Of a stretch of 32,075 nucleotides of DNA, positions 8,001-15,093 are shown one piece after another (the first letter of the stretch is position 1; each line of letters starts with the position of its first letter). The stretch lies in assembly GCA_004294005.1 (NCBI GenBank), contig RDZP01000014.1, positions 1 through 32,075 on the forward strand. Direction: 5' to 3'. A program made the translations under genes and the position numbers. Origin of the DNA: Cytophagia bacterium (lineage in GTDB: Bacteria > Bacteroidota > Bacteroidia > Cytophagales > Microscillaceae). Below the pieces are notes generated by a model. The model did not search any database and was not told the DNA's origin. It saw nothing but the letters and a program-made list of their open reading frames with translations.

Positions 8001-9584
8001 TTTTAAGGATTTTTTGAGTAAATATACATACGCCAATGTAAGATTTTGAATTTGTTTTTCAATGCGTAAAATGATAAAACCAAATAAAGTTTTGTTTGAT
8101 AAATGTTCTAATTTTGCAAAACGAGAAGCAAGCATAGGCGTAAGGGTAAAACAAACCAACAAACTTGCCAAAGTAGAAACCACAATTACCAATGCAAATT
8201 CTTTCACAAGTCCGCCTGTAATCCCAGGAACAAATGCCAAAGGTAAAAAAACAACCACATCAACCAATGTAATAGAAAGAGCAGAAAATGCAATTTCGTT
8301 GCGACCTTCTAAGGAGGCTTTTACTTTGTCTTTGCCCATTTCCAAGTGTCTATAAATATTTTCTAATACGACAATACTATCATCAACCAAAATACCAATG
8401 ACCAAACTCATTGCCAAGAGCGTCATCAAATTGAGGCTAAAACCCATTATAAACATTCCTAAGAAAGAAAAAATCAAAGACGCAGGAATTGCAATCACCA
8501 CAATAACCGCATTACGCAAAGAATGTAAAAACACCAACATTACCAAAGCCACCAACACAATCGCAATTAATAAATCGTGAAAAACGGTTTCGATTGCTTT
8601 TAATGTAAATTCAGACGAGTCAGATGCAACCTCAAAATGTAAGTTTTCGTTTTTATATTCACTTTCTAAATTATGCAATGCCAAATGTACTTTTTCAGAA
8701 ACTTCTACTGCATTTGCATCAGATTGTTTTTGTATTACAATGCCTATCGCATTTTTTTGGTTAAGGCGTGTGAGGGTTGTAATTTCTTTATTTCCAAATA
8801 TTATTTGGGCAATATCTTTGAGTTTGATTTTACTTTCGTCATTCATTTTCAAAATATCCAAATTTTCTAAGGCACTTATTTCTCCAAATTTCCCACGCAA
8901 ACGCAGACCAAATTGAGCATCTTTATCTTTTATATCGCCAATAGGAATTTCTACATTTGCCTTTTGAAGTGCTTGCATTACACTCAAAATTGATATTTTA
9001 TATTGTTTTAATTTATTTTCATCTAAAAAAATCTTCAATTCTTTTTCTTGTCCGCCTATAAGTTGAATACGCCCCACGCCTTTTATTTGTGATAATTGTG
9101 GTTTAATTTGGTTTTTTAGCAATTCAAAAAAGTCATTTTCATTCATTTTTGCGGTACTTGCAATGCGTAAAATAGGCAAATCAGCCAAAGAATATTTGTC
9201 AATTACAGGTGTTTTGGCATCTTTTGGCAAGTCGGGCAAAATTTGATTGATGTATCTTTGCACTTCTTGCATAGATTTATCCAAATCCGTATCCTGCACA
9301 AATTCAATCGTAATCACTGCATAACCTTCATTTGAACGTGAAGAAATACGTTTTACCTTGCTCACGCCTGCGATGGCATCTTCTATTTTTTTGGTCAAAG
9401 TATTTTCAATTTCAGCAGGAGAAGCACCTGTATAAATGGCTGAAATAGTAATAATTGGTGCGTTTATTTTGGGCAAAAGTTCATATTTTAATTGCTTTAC
9501 CGCAAAAATACCCAATAATGCTACCACAATAAAAAATACAATAATTAGAATTGGTCTTTTGATGGAAATTTCAGTTAAACTCAT
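5070..9584 (-). CDS. RND efflux pump fused to a TolC-type outer-membrane channel
   Basis: A 1504-aa fusion of two parts of a tripartite drug exporter. Residues 1 to about 1020 are a complete proton-driven RND permease of the AcrB-like HAE1 type. It has the N-terminal FAVKQLKYELLPKI region, the proton-relay pair Asp401-Asp402 in LVDDSIVVLEN (AcrB D407/D408) and Lys929 in GLVAKNAILIVD (AcrB K940). No Met clusters suggest metal export. A charged linker (1031-1059) leads to a hydrophobic stretch (1060-1075) ending AFSQ, like a signal peptide with a cleavage site at 1076/1077. Residues 1077-1504 are a full-length TolC-family channel. No Met lies between 1022 and 1302, so the channel cannot be started separately in this frame. 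It follows its adaptor gene by 53 bases. Fused RND-TolC proteins are known in Bacteroidota, mainly of the CzcA/CusA type. Confidence 0.92.
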   Translation of the reverse strand: MSLTEISIKRPILIIVFFIVVALLGIFAVKQLKYELLPKINAPIITISAIYTGASPAEIENTLTKKIEDAIAGVSKVKRISSRSNEGYAVITIEFVQDTDLDKSMQEVQRYINQILPDLPKDAKTPVIDKYSLADLPILRIASTAKMNENDFFELLKNQIKPQLSQIKGVGRIQLIGGQEKELKIFLDENKLKQYKISILSVMQALQKANVEIPIGDIKDKDAQFGLRLRGKFGEISALENLDILKMNDESKIKLKDIAQIIFGNKEITTLTRLNQKNAIGIVIQKQSDANAVEVSEKVHLALHNLESEYKNENLHFEVASDSSEFTLKAIETVFHDLLIAIVLVALVMLVFLHSLRNAVIVVIAIPASLIFSFLGMFIMGFSLNLMTLLAMSLVIGILVDDSIVVLENIYRHLEMGKDKVKASLEGRNEIAFSALSITLVDVVVFLPLAFVPGITGGLVKEFALVIVVSTLASLLVCFTLTPMLASRFAKLEHLSNKTLFGFIILRIEKQIQNLTLAYVYLLKKSLKYRFIVYILAFGSLIASFELVSRGYIGGEFVPATDKGEISVTVEMPAGTKLQETNEVSAFLEQKIAKLPEVKRIFNTIGLANDPIFGELTTSNVMEFSILLTDKEKRTKSILQVSQQIKNLCLQEAGLKVKVSPIGLIGAEATPIQILINGTDRQKMLEYAKKLKKYTQNIQGTDDVILSVTSGKPELDIEINRERLATLGLQLEEVMMALRVAMTGFEDLKFKDKNTEIGVRVQLQKIDRENTQNLENLSFLNAKGEIIYLKQIAKITRTSAETALERRNKNASVILFSKAIGKSVNEIGQEIKNFVDKNPPAQGIKISYEGDLELADDSFLYLGLAILAGIVFIYLIMVALYNSFLYPFVVLFSIPVALTGALLALALMMKTLNVFSIFGMIMMLGLVAKNAILIVDKTNELKNEGRNVLYALLNAGTTRLRPILMTTLAMVIGMLPLALQKGSGGEYNSALAWVLIGGLTSSMIFTVFLVPAIYLELEKIMAFFANISFFKQKNKEERNKNQENKTKENKKQEIKITEKIIITTFILFLINVNAFSQIKLALKDVSQKVLLENAEIKIAQQEVLRTKITQQEAWGNYLPTFNFSGSFNHNIKPLVFFLPANTFDPNADAGTFNAIPASAKNAYQAGFNLSVPLLQFENKPLLALAKNHHKIASLNVSAKAQQKTAEVQKFYYQALFALAQVHFIEENIARQQKNLAEIRQKLHQGLAINLDTLNVFVQSENLKPQRLKAKNAYKLAENNLKLQLNIPKEEQILLVDSLVFGEMIKNPILKKENTDFSKINPEKRPDLIQIQAQKQSILFGKQAEKGRLMPNLQATGQFSALTQSENFNFGKYHWVNTAMLGLQLNIPLFNGFKVKNRLAQMDIQATQTQMQYDYALAQSQLEAETYQTQMQEVIMQIKTQNYVVESAQKSYNLTLDRWKQGLLKQNELYDAELALQQAKFNRLELVYQYFILQIDVKRIFGDGF

Positions 9585-9637
9585 ATAATTACAAATTTTT
9601 TGTTTTAAATTAAAAATATTAATTCTAATAGCACAAT

Positions 9638-10666
9638 TTATAACTTATCATTGATTACATTTTGTCCTTTGATGATAAGATTTTCGCCCTCTTCCAAGCC
9701 TGAAATTACTTCAACAAGGTCATTGTAGGTTTTGCCCAAAGTAATTTTTTTGTTGATTGCTTTGTCATTTTCCAAGACAAAAACGCTTTCATTTACCAAT
9801 GCAATACGTGGAATAAGTAGCGTTTTGCGTGTAATATTTTCTGAAAAAATTGCTTCTGCGTATATCCCTGCACGCAAATTATTTGTATTTTGAATAAGAA
9901 TTTCAATTGGAAAACTGCCTGCTTCATTGCTTTGTACGCTGATAGATTTCACTATGCCATTGATATTTTCAATATTTTGGGACGGAATTTTTACGGGAAT
10001 TAACGTACCAATCTTGATTTTTGGGAGGTCTTGTGGTGCTACATTTATCCACAAACGGAGTTGCGAAATATCTGCAATGACCGCAATAGGACTTCCAACT
10101 TGCAAAACTTTTCCTTTTGCAATCATTTTTTGGGTAATAATGCCATTCATTGGGCTTTTGAGGGTAGCATATTCCAAAATTTGTTGGTTGAGTGACAAAT
10201 TTTGGGCAGAAGTTTCTACTTGGAATTTTGCATTTTCTAAATCAGCAGTAGAAAGATTATTATTTTTGTGCAATGCTTCTAATCTTTCAAAATCCTTTTT
10301 TGCCTTTTTATGATATAATTCCGTAATATTTGTCTGAATTTCTTTGAGTTTTGTGTCTGTTTTTGCCAATATTTGCCCTGCAATAATTGACTGATTAAGG
10401 TCAAAAAAAACATCTGTAATTTTTCCATCAGTATCCGATAAAAACTCTAAAGTTTCATAAGCCTTCAAAACACCAACCAAATGCAAAGGCGTGTTTGTAC
10501 TTGTTTTTACAAGTTTAAGCGTTTGAAAAGCAGTTTTAGGCGAAATTTTTGCTTGTTGTGCCTGTGCTTTTTGTGTTGCAAGATTGTTGTTAAGTGTTGC
10601 ACCTATTGCATAAAAAAGCACGCCTACAACCAAAAAAATAAGGATTATTTTCCAATATTTTAACAT
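9638..10666 (-). CDS. RND efflux periplasmic adaptor (membrane fusion protein, HlyD type)
   Basis: A 342-aa adaptor that should bridge the inner-membrane pump and the outer-membrane channel encoded by the next gene. The N-terminal helix (about 6-24) is an uncleaved anchor or signal; there is no lipobox Cys. It is followed by a short first lipoyl half (LSDTDGKITDVFFDLNQ), an alpha-hairpin with heptad character (about 110-155), the second lipoyl half (LKSPMNGIITQKMIAKGK), and beta-barrel and membrane-proximal domains. The length is normal for the MexA/AcrA-like family. The ATG at 10666 gives a sensible N terminus. It is the first structural gene of the operon, with a TetR-type palindrome about 65 bases upstream. 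Confidence 0.9.
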   Translation of the reverse strand: MLKYWKIILIFLVVGVLFYAIGATLNNNLATQKAQAQQAKISPKTAFQTLKLVKTSTNTPLHLVGVLKAYETLEFLSDTDGKITDVFFDLNQSIIAGQILAKTDTKLKEIQTNITELYHKKAKKDFERLEALHKNNNLSTADLENAKFQVETSAQNLSLNQQILEYATLKSPMNGIITQKMIAKGKVLQVGSPIAVIADISQLRLWINVAPQDLPKIKIGTLIPVKIPSQNIENINGIVKSISVQSNEAGSFPIEILIQNTNNLRAGIYAEAIFSENITRKTLLIPRIALVNESVFVLENDKAINKKITLGKTYNDLVEVISGLEEGENLIIKGQNVINDKL

Positions 10667-10730
10667 AAGAATTACGAGTTAGAGATTAAATTTTTATTAT
10701 TTTTATGTATTTTTAACAAGATTATAAATA

Positions 10731-10748
10731 AAACCGACTGTTCGGTTT
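10731..10748. promoter_or_regulatory. Putative TetR operator upstream of the adaptor gene
   Basis: This 18-base palindrome, core ACCGACTGTTCGGT, has perfect 8-bp arms when extended by one base on each side (10730-10737 and 10742-10749). It matches 14 of 18 positions of the palindrome just before tetR (11440-11457). It lies in the short gap between tetR and the adaptor gene, where a repressor would control the pump operon. The promoter boxes here are not clear. Confidence 0.65.
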
Positions 10749-10825
10749 TTTATTTTTTACAAATTTTCTTACACTTAAAAAGTTGAGTGTATGTAATGAT
10801 TGTTTTAAATAACTACTTTATTATT

Positions 10826-11434
10826 TTAAGATTTTAGTTCTTCAAAAAAAGAATCCCATAATGCTTGAATATCTTTGAGTGCATCTGCAAATTTATTGCC
10901 TGTGATAGCATTCATAAAAGTAGCATCAACCGTTTGCAAAAAAATGCGTGCAACATATTCAGAAGGCATTTTGGTAGATATTTCATTATTTTTTTTTGCA
11001 ATTTCAACGATATTTTTCCAAGTTTCAATGTCTTTTTGTTGACTTTCCATCATTTTTTGTTTAAAATCAGGGAAACGCCTCACCGCATCAAAAACCATCA
11101 CAAAATAATTGACATTATAAGTAGCATTATCAATATCTATTTCTACTACTTCTTTGATATATTCAATAAATTTTTGCAAATGGACAATATATGCACAATA
11201 AAAATCTTTGAGCGAGGTATAATCGTTGAGTTTTTCGCCATTAATTTCATCAGATAAATAAAAAGCCTCTACTACTTCCAAAAAAACCTCTTCTTTACTT
11301 TTGAAATAATGATAAAAAGCCCCTTTTGAGAGTTTAGTTTCTTGTACGATTTCTTGCATTGTAACTTCTTTAAAACTTTTGAGTAAAAAAAGTTTTAAAG
11401 CAACCTTTACAATATATTCTCTTGTGTCTTTCAT
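10826..11434 (-). CDS. TetR/AcrR-family transcriptional regulator of the efflux operon
   Basis: A 202-aa regulator with the standard N-terminal three-helix DNA-binding domain; the helix-turn-helix spans about 25-44 (MQEIVQETKLSKGAFYHYF), followed by KSKEEVFLEVVE. The C-terminal part (about 50-202) is the variable ligand-binding and dimer domain. It lies 159 bases before the adaptor gene on the same strand. Related palindromes sit before both its own start and the adaptor gene, which fits autoregulation plus repression of the pump, released by a pump substrate. The ligand is unknown. Confidence 0.92.
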   Translation of the reverse strand: MKDTREYIVKVALKLFLLKSFKEVTMQEIVQETKLSKGAFYHYFKSKEEVFLEVVEAFYLSDEINGEKLNDYTSLKDFYCAYIVHLQKFIEYIKEVVEIDIDNATYNVNYFVMVFDAVRRFPDFKQKMMESQQKDIETWKNIVEIAKKNNEISTKMPSEYVARIFLQTVDATFMNAITGNKFADALKDIQALWDSFFEELKS

Positions 11435-11439
11435 ATAAA

Positions 11440-11457
11440 ATACCGACTATTTGGTAT
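11440..11457. promoter_or_regulatory. Putative TetR operator before tetR (autoregulation)
   Basis: ATACCGA-CTAT-TTGGTAT is a 7-bp inverted repeat with one mismatch, ending 6 bases before the tetR start codon. It shares ACCGACT and GGT with the adaptor operator at 10731-10748. It overlaps the transcription start expected from the promoter at 11459-11490, so bound regulator would block initiation. Confidence 0.65.
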
Positions 11458-11458
11458 G

Positions 11459-11490
11459 CAAAGTAAAATAATAAAAATTACATTACCAAA
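11459..11490 (-). promoter_or_regulatory. Putative tetR promoter
   Basis: On the minus strand, TTTG (11490-11487), 20 bases, then TTACTTTG (11466-11459): one mismatch from TAnnTTTG. Position and spacing fit tetR, and the predicted start falls within the operator. Confidence 0.45.
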
Positions 11491-11689
11491 TATTTTTATT
11501 GTTTTTTTTGATATTTTTGTTTTATCAATGAATTTAGGTAGTTTTATACTTCAAATAATGGTTTAAAACTTGTTGATATGTTTTTCTGTGAAAAATATTT
11601 AGAGAATTAGAAAAAACTTATAATAATTTATACACTTCAATAATATACCCAAACTATAAATAAAACTTGATATTTGTAAATATACATCA

Positions 11690-11723
11690 GAAAAGCCTTA
11701 AAATATTTTCTTTTAAAGGTTTT
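11690..11723 (+). terminator. Terminator-like hairpin with no gene before it
   Basis: AAAAGCCTTAAAA (11690-11702) pairs imperfectly with 11710-11723, the right arm ending in five Ts. No plus-strand gene lies upstream within the gap. It could end an unannotated short RNA or be chance. Confidence 0.35.
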
Positions 11724-11814
11724 TATTAAATAAGTTTTTTTGAGATGCTTTTAAATGTGTGTTGCCTCTTTTTTTGTACAGATGAAAAAAACAATAAAAA
11801 TAAAAAAAAACAAG

Positions 11815-11854
11815 AAAAAAAATCTAAAAAAAACTTATTTTTTAGATTTTTTTT
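11815..11854. terminator. A/T hairpin upstream of the GH3 promoter
   Basis: Arms 11815-11831 and 11838-11854 pair perfectly over 17 bp around a 6-base loop, with a long T run on the right. It ends four bases before the TATATTTG box, so it would insulate the GH3 promoter from upstream transcription. Confidence 0.5.
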
Positions 11855-11857
11855 TTT

Positions 11858-11865
11858 TATATTTG
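11858..11865 (+). promoter_or_regulatory. Putative -7 box of the GH3-DUF4139-menA operon
   Basis: TATATTTG matches TAnnTTTG and lies 58 bases before the GH3 start codon. No good -33 TTTG is seen at the right distance. Confidence 0.4.
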
Positions 11866-11923
11866 CAATTCAATACAAAAATTATTTTTTACAAACAATT
11901 TATATATAACCTTTTTAAAAGTT

Positions 11924-13480
11924 ATGTCATTATTAGAAAGTTTAGTAAAGCAAGGTAATAAATTCAAATTCTTATTAGAAAGAGATAATAAACCACCTTT
12001 TTTATTACAAAAAAGACAGCTATTAAAATTATTAATACAAGCCAAAAATACTGCTTTTGGTAAACATTATCAATTCGATAAACTAATTAAATCTATTAAA
12101 AAAGGAGATAAAACTGACCGTGAATTTTATAAAGAATTTACACAAATAATTCCTATTTTTGATTATACCAAAATCTATCAAGAGTGGTGGTATCGTGACC
12201 ACCAAAACGGAGAAAGTGACATCTGTTGGAAAGGAAAAGTAGGACATTATGCCTTGAGCTCTGGCACCTCAGGAGGTCCTACCAAATATATTCCTGTAAC
12301 TAAGGCAATGATGCAAGCCATGCGTAGAACAAGTTTATTGCAGTTTTTGTCAGTGCCAAGTTTTAAAGAAATACCTACCAATGCTTTTTCGAAAGGGATT
12401 TTGATGCTTACAGGAAGCACAGATTTGCAACGAAAAGCCTCACATTATGAAGGTGATTTGAGCGGAATTAATGCAGGAAAAATTCCGTCTTGGTTTCAAC
12501 ATTATTATAAACCGGGTGCTAAAATTTCAGCAGAAAAAGATTGGACAAAAAAATTAGAAATTATCACTGAAAATGCAAAAAATTGGAACATTGGCTATAT
12601 TGCAGGTAATCCAGCTTGGTTACAATTATTGATGGAAAAAATAATTGAAAGATATAATGTAAAAAATATTCATGAGGTATGGCCAAGTTTGGCTGCTTTT
12701 GCTTATGGAGGTGTGGCATTTGAGCCTTATAAACGTAGTTTTGCAAAATTATTAGGACATCCAATTACTTATATTGAAACCTATTTGGCATCAGAGGGTT
12801 TTTTGGCTTTTCAAAAATTACCCAATCATAACATGGGTTTGGTGTTGAATGTGGGTATTTTCTTTGAGTTTATTCTTTTTAATGATAAAAATTTTGATAA
12901 CAATGGTGAAATTATTGGTAATCCTGTTACTTATTTAATTGATGAGGTAGAAGAAGGCGTAACTTATGCTATTCTCATTAATACGTGTGCGGGTGCGTGG
13001 CGATACTTGATTGGTGATACAATTCAGTTTACAAACAAAAAACTATATGAAATCATTATTACAGGAAGAACAAAGCATTTTTTGAGCCTTTGTGGAGAGC
13101 ATCTTTCTGTTGATAATATGGATATGGCAGTTGAAAAAGTAGCTGATGAACTTAATATTTCAGTCAGAGAATTTTGTGTTTCAGGCGTGCCACATCCTGA
13201 CGGATTGTTTGCCCATCAATGGTACATTGGCACCAATGATAAATTAGACGATGAAAAATTAAAAACTCGTTTAGATGAAGTTTTAGGCGAACTAAATGCT
13301 GATTATAAAACAGAAAGAACAGCAGCACTCAAAGATATTTATATCAAAATCCTTTCCCCTGATGTTTTTTATAGTTGGATGGCGAAAAAAGGAAAAATGG
13401 GTGGGCAAAATAAATTTCCAAGAGTATTAAAAAAAGATGTGTTGGAAGATTGGAAAAAACATTTGGAAGAAGTATTATAA
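11924..13480 (+). CDS. GH3-family acyl-adenylating protein (auxin-responsive GH3 superfamily)
   Basis: A 518-aa member of the GH3 branch of adenylate-forming enzymes. Plant GH3 proteins activate a carboxylic acid with ATP and join it to an amino acid. The nucleotide-binding motif SSGTSGGPTKYIPVT is at 112-126. Further GH3 signatures are AYGGVAFEPYKRSF, IETYLASEGFLAFQ and GAWRYLIGDTIQF (the YxIGD motif). A smaller C-terminal domain includes FCVSGVPHPDG and ends near MGGQNKFPRV. Length and motif order suit a complete bacterial GH3. Bacterial substrates are mostly unknown; auxin conjugation should not be assumed. It is first in a plus-strand run with the DUF4139-like gene (51 bases later) and menA. 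Confidence 0.88.
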   Translation: MSLLESLVKQGNKFKFLLERDNKPPFLLQKRQLLKLLIQAKNTAFGKHYQFDKLIKSIKKGDKTDREFYKEFTQIIPIFDYTKIYQEWWYRDHQNGESDICWKGKVGHYALSSGTSGGPTKYIPVTKAMMQAMRRTSLLQFLSVPSFKEIPTNAFSKGILMLTGSTDLQRKASHYEGDLSGINAGKIPSWFQHYYKPGAKISAEKDWTKKLEIITENAKNWNIGYIAGNPAWLQLLMEKIIERYNVKNIHEVWPSLAAFAYGGVAFEPYKRSFAKLLGHPITYIETYLASEGFLAFQKLPNHNMGLVLNVGIFFEFILFNDKNFDNNGEIIGNPVTYLIDEVEEGVTYAILINTCAGAWRYLIGDTIQFTNKKLYEIIITGRTKHFLSLCGEHLSVDNMDMAVEKVADELNISVREFCVSGVPHPDGLFAHQWYIGTNDKLDDEKLKTRLDEVLGELNADYKTERTAALKDIYIKILSPDVFYSWMAKKGKMGGQNKFPRVLKKDVLEDWKKHLEEVL

Positions 13481-13531
13481 AATTAAAGCATTGAAAATCA
13501 TTCTTTTGAATTGCTATCAAATAAAATTATA

Positions 13532-15073
13532 ATGAAAGTAAAAATATTGTTTATTGTTATTTTTGTATTCCTTGTGGGAATATTTTTATGGAGAAATGTA
13601 CTGGCTGAAAGCGATAAAGATGCTTCCAAAATTATTCCATTGCCATTAAAATCAGTAGAAATATTCCTCAAAAATACGTTGATGAAGCACGAAATAGATG
13701 TAAAACTAAATGTTGGTGATACTATTCTGCACTTTGGAGAAGTAGCAGAAAATATTGATACTAACCAAATTAGCATCGAAAACTCTGAAAACATCAAAAT
13801 TATCAAAAAAGAATGTAGAAACTTTTTGTCAGTTAATCCTGCACAAGAAAAAGAATACAAACTATACCAAGATAGTATTTTAATTATCAAAGATTCTTTG
13901 CTTCAATATAAAATAGAAGCAGAAGCAATCAACAAAACACAAGAAGTTATTTTTAGTAACAAGCCTTTGTCTAATAATCAAGAGGCTTTGAGTGCTGATA
14001 AACTTAAAGAAGTAAGTAAATTTTTAAGGCAATATTATGCTGATACACAAAAAGAAAGTAAAAATTGGCAGAAAAAAATAAAATTAGCAGAAGAAAAAAT
14101 AATTATTTTTGAAAAAAAAATAATAAAAATAAATCAGACACCTACACAAAAAATGCCTCAATTATTGTTGCATGTGCGTGTAAACAAAAAAATTGCACTT
14201 CCTTTGTCTATCAAATACATTACAAATGCGGCTTTCTGGCAACCAATTCAAAAATTTTCGTTGGCAGAAAAAGATTCATTGATTACCCTCAAACAAAATT
14301 GTATTATTACTCAAAATACAGGTTTTGATTGGAAAAAAATAAAAGTTTCTTTGGCAAATCGTTATCAAGAAAAGGAAGATAATCTACAAAATTTTCCACC
14401 TGTTGCAGAAAATATGGAGTTGTATTTTGATACTTTGAGCAATAAAAAAGATACAATAGCAAAAGAAAAATCAAAACAAACCAAAAAAATAAAAGAAAAT
14501 ATTGTCCAAAAAACTTTTAAAGATGATTTAGATATTCCAACGGGTGAAGCATTTACTTTGCTTTGGAATGAAAAAAAATTTCCATTTGAGAAAAAAATGA
14601 TGGGATGGCTTAGTGCTAATTTGCAAATTTATCAAGTAGCAATCTTGAAAAATTGGACAGATGACGACTTTCCAAAAGGTAAAAATGAAATGAATTACTT
14701 AGACCAAAAACCAAAAAATATTAGTTGGAACCAAGAAAATGAAATTATTTTGCCTTTAGAAAATGTGGCACAAGTCAATACGAAAATTGATAAAAAAATC
14801 ATTACAAACTCCTCTAAAAATAAAATTTGGCAAATAGATTTTGAAGTGCAAAGTATAAGAAATGATACATTAGAGGTTGTTTTTGAGGAATTGATACCTA
14901 CTTCTTCGCACAAAGATTTATCTATCGAACTCAAAAATATGAGTAATAACGGTGAGAGAAAACAAAATAAAATTCGTTGGAAAATGACTTTATTGCCTCA
15001 ACAAAAAAAAGAATGGAACTTGCAATACGAAGCAAAATTTCCTGAAAAAGCTATTTTACAATCATTTTTATAA
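13532..15073 (+). CDS. DUF4139-like (mucoidy inhibitor MuiA-type) envelope protein
   Basis: A 513-aa protein starting at the ATG at 13532 (MKVKILF); a TTG 21 bases upstream in frame is less likely because the signal or anchor helix (about 3-19) begins right at the ATG. A short N-terminal beta region (LNVGDTILHFGEVAENI, like DUF4140) precedes a long coiled coil (about 100-200). The C-terminal part carries DUF4139-like motifs: LSIKYITNAAFWQP, TQNTGFDWKKIKVSLANR, and a closing segment ending LLPQQKKEWNLQYEAKFP. The family is widespread and poorly understood; one member is linked to mucoid growth. It sits between the GH3 gene and menA (20-base gap), so co-transcription is likely. Family assignment was made by eye. 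Confidence 0.7.
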   Translation: MKVKILFIVIFVFLVGIFLWRNVLAESDKDASKIIPLPLKSVEIFLKNTLMKHEIDVKLNVGDTILHFGEVAENIDTNQISIENSENIKIIKKECRNFLSVNPAQEKEYKLYQDSILIIKDSLLQYKIEAEAINKTQEVIFSNKPLSNNQEALSADKLKEVSKFLRQYYADTQKESKNWQKKIKLAEEKIIIFEKKIIKINQTPTQKMPQLLLHVRVNKKIALPLSIKYITNAAFWQPIQKFSLAEKDSLITLKQNCIITQNTGFDWKKIKVSLANRYQEKEDNLQNFPPVAENMELYFDTLSNKKDTIAKEKSKQTKKIKENIVQKTFKDDLDIPTGEAFTLLWNEKKFPFEKKMMGWLSANLQIYQVAILKNWTDDDFPKGKNEMNYLDQKPKNISWNQENEIILPLENVAQVNTKIDKKIITNSSKNKIWQIDFEVQSIRNDTLEVVFEELIPTSSHKDLSIELKNMSNNGERKQNKIRWKMTLLPQQKKEWNLQYEAKFPEKAILQSFL

Positions 15074-15093
15074 TAATTTTTTTTAATATTGCG

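Larger units (their letters stand above)
11435..11923. other. Divergent gap between tetR and the GH3 gene
   Basis: 489 bases with no convincing coding gene. It holds the tetR operator and promoter, two terminator-like hairpins (11690-11723, 11815-11854) and a TAnnTTTG box for the plus-strand operon (11858-11865). The stretch 11500-11690 shows nothing recognisable. A 67-codon plus-strand frame (11755-11958) crosses the A/T hairpin and overlaps the GH3 start, so it was not called. Confidence 0.55.

Noticed and set aside
5632-8870. Several plus-strand frames of 60-108 codons across the efflux pump gene
   Set aside because: They are antisense shadows of the 1504-aa RND-TolC frame, with no promoter, family resemblance or sensible composition.
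5070-9584. Heavy-metal (CusA/CzcA) assignment for the RND pump
   Set aside because: Fused TolC domains are common in that group, but the proton-relay motifs and N terminus look like HAE1 drug pumps and no metal-binding Met cluster is visible.
11755-11958. 67-codon plus-strand frame
   Set aside because: Mostly poly-Lys from A runs, crossing the A/T hairpin and the GH3 promoter, and overlapping the GH3 start.
13511-13531. TTG start seven codons upstream for the DUF4139-like gene
   Set aside because: The ATG at 13532 begins directly with a signal or anchor helix; the extra residues add nothing typical.
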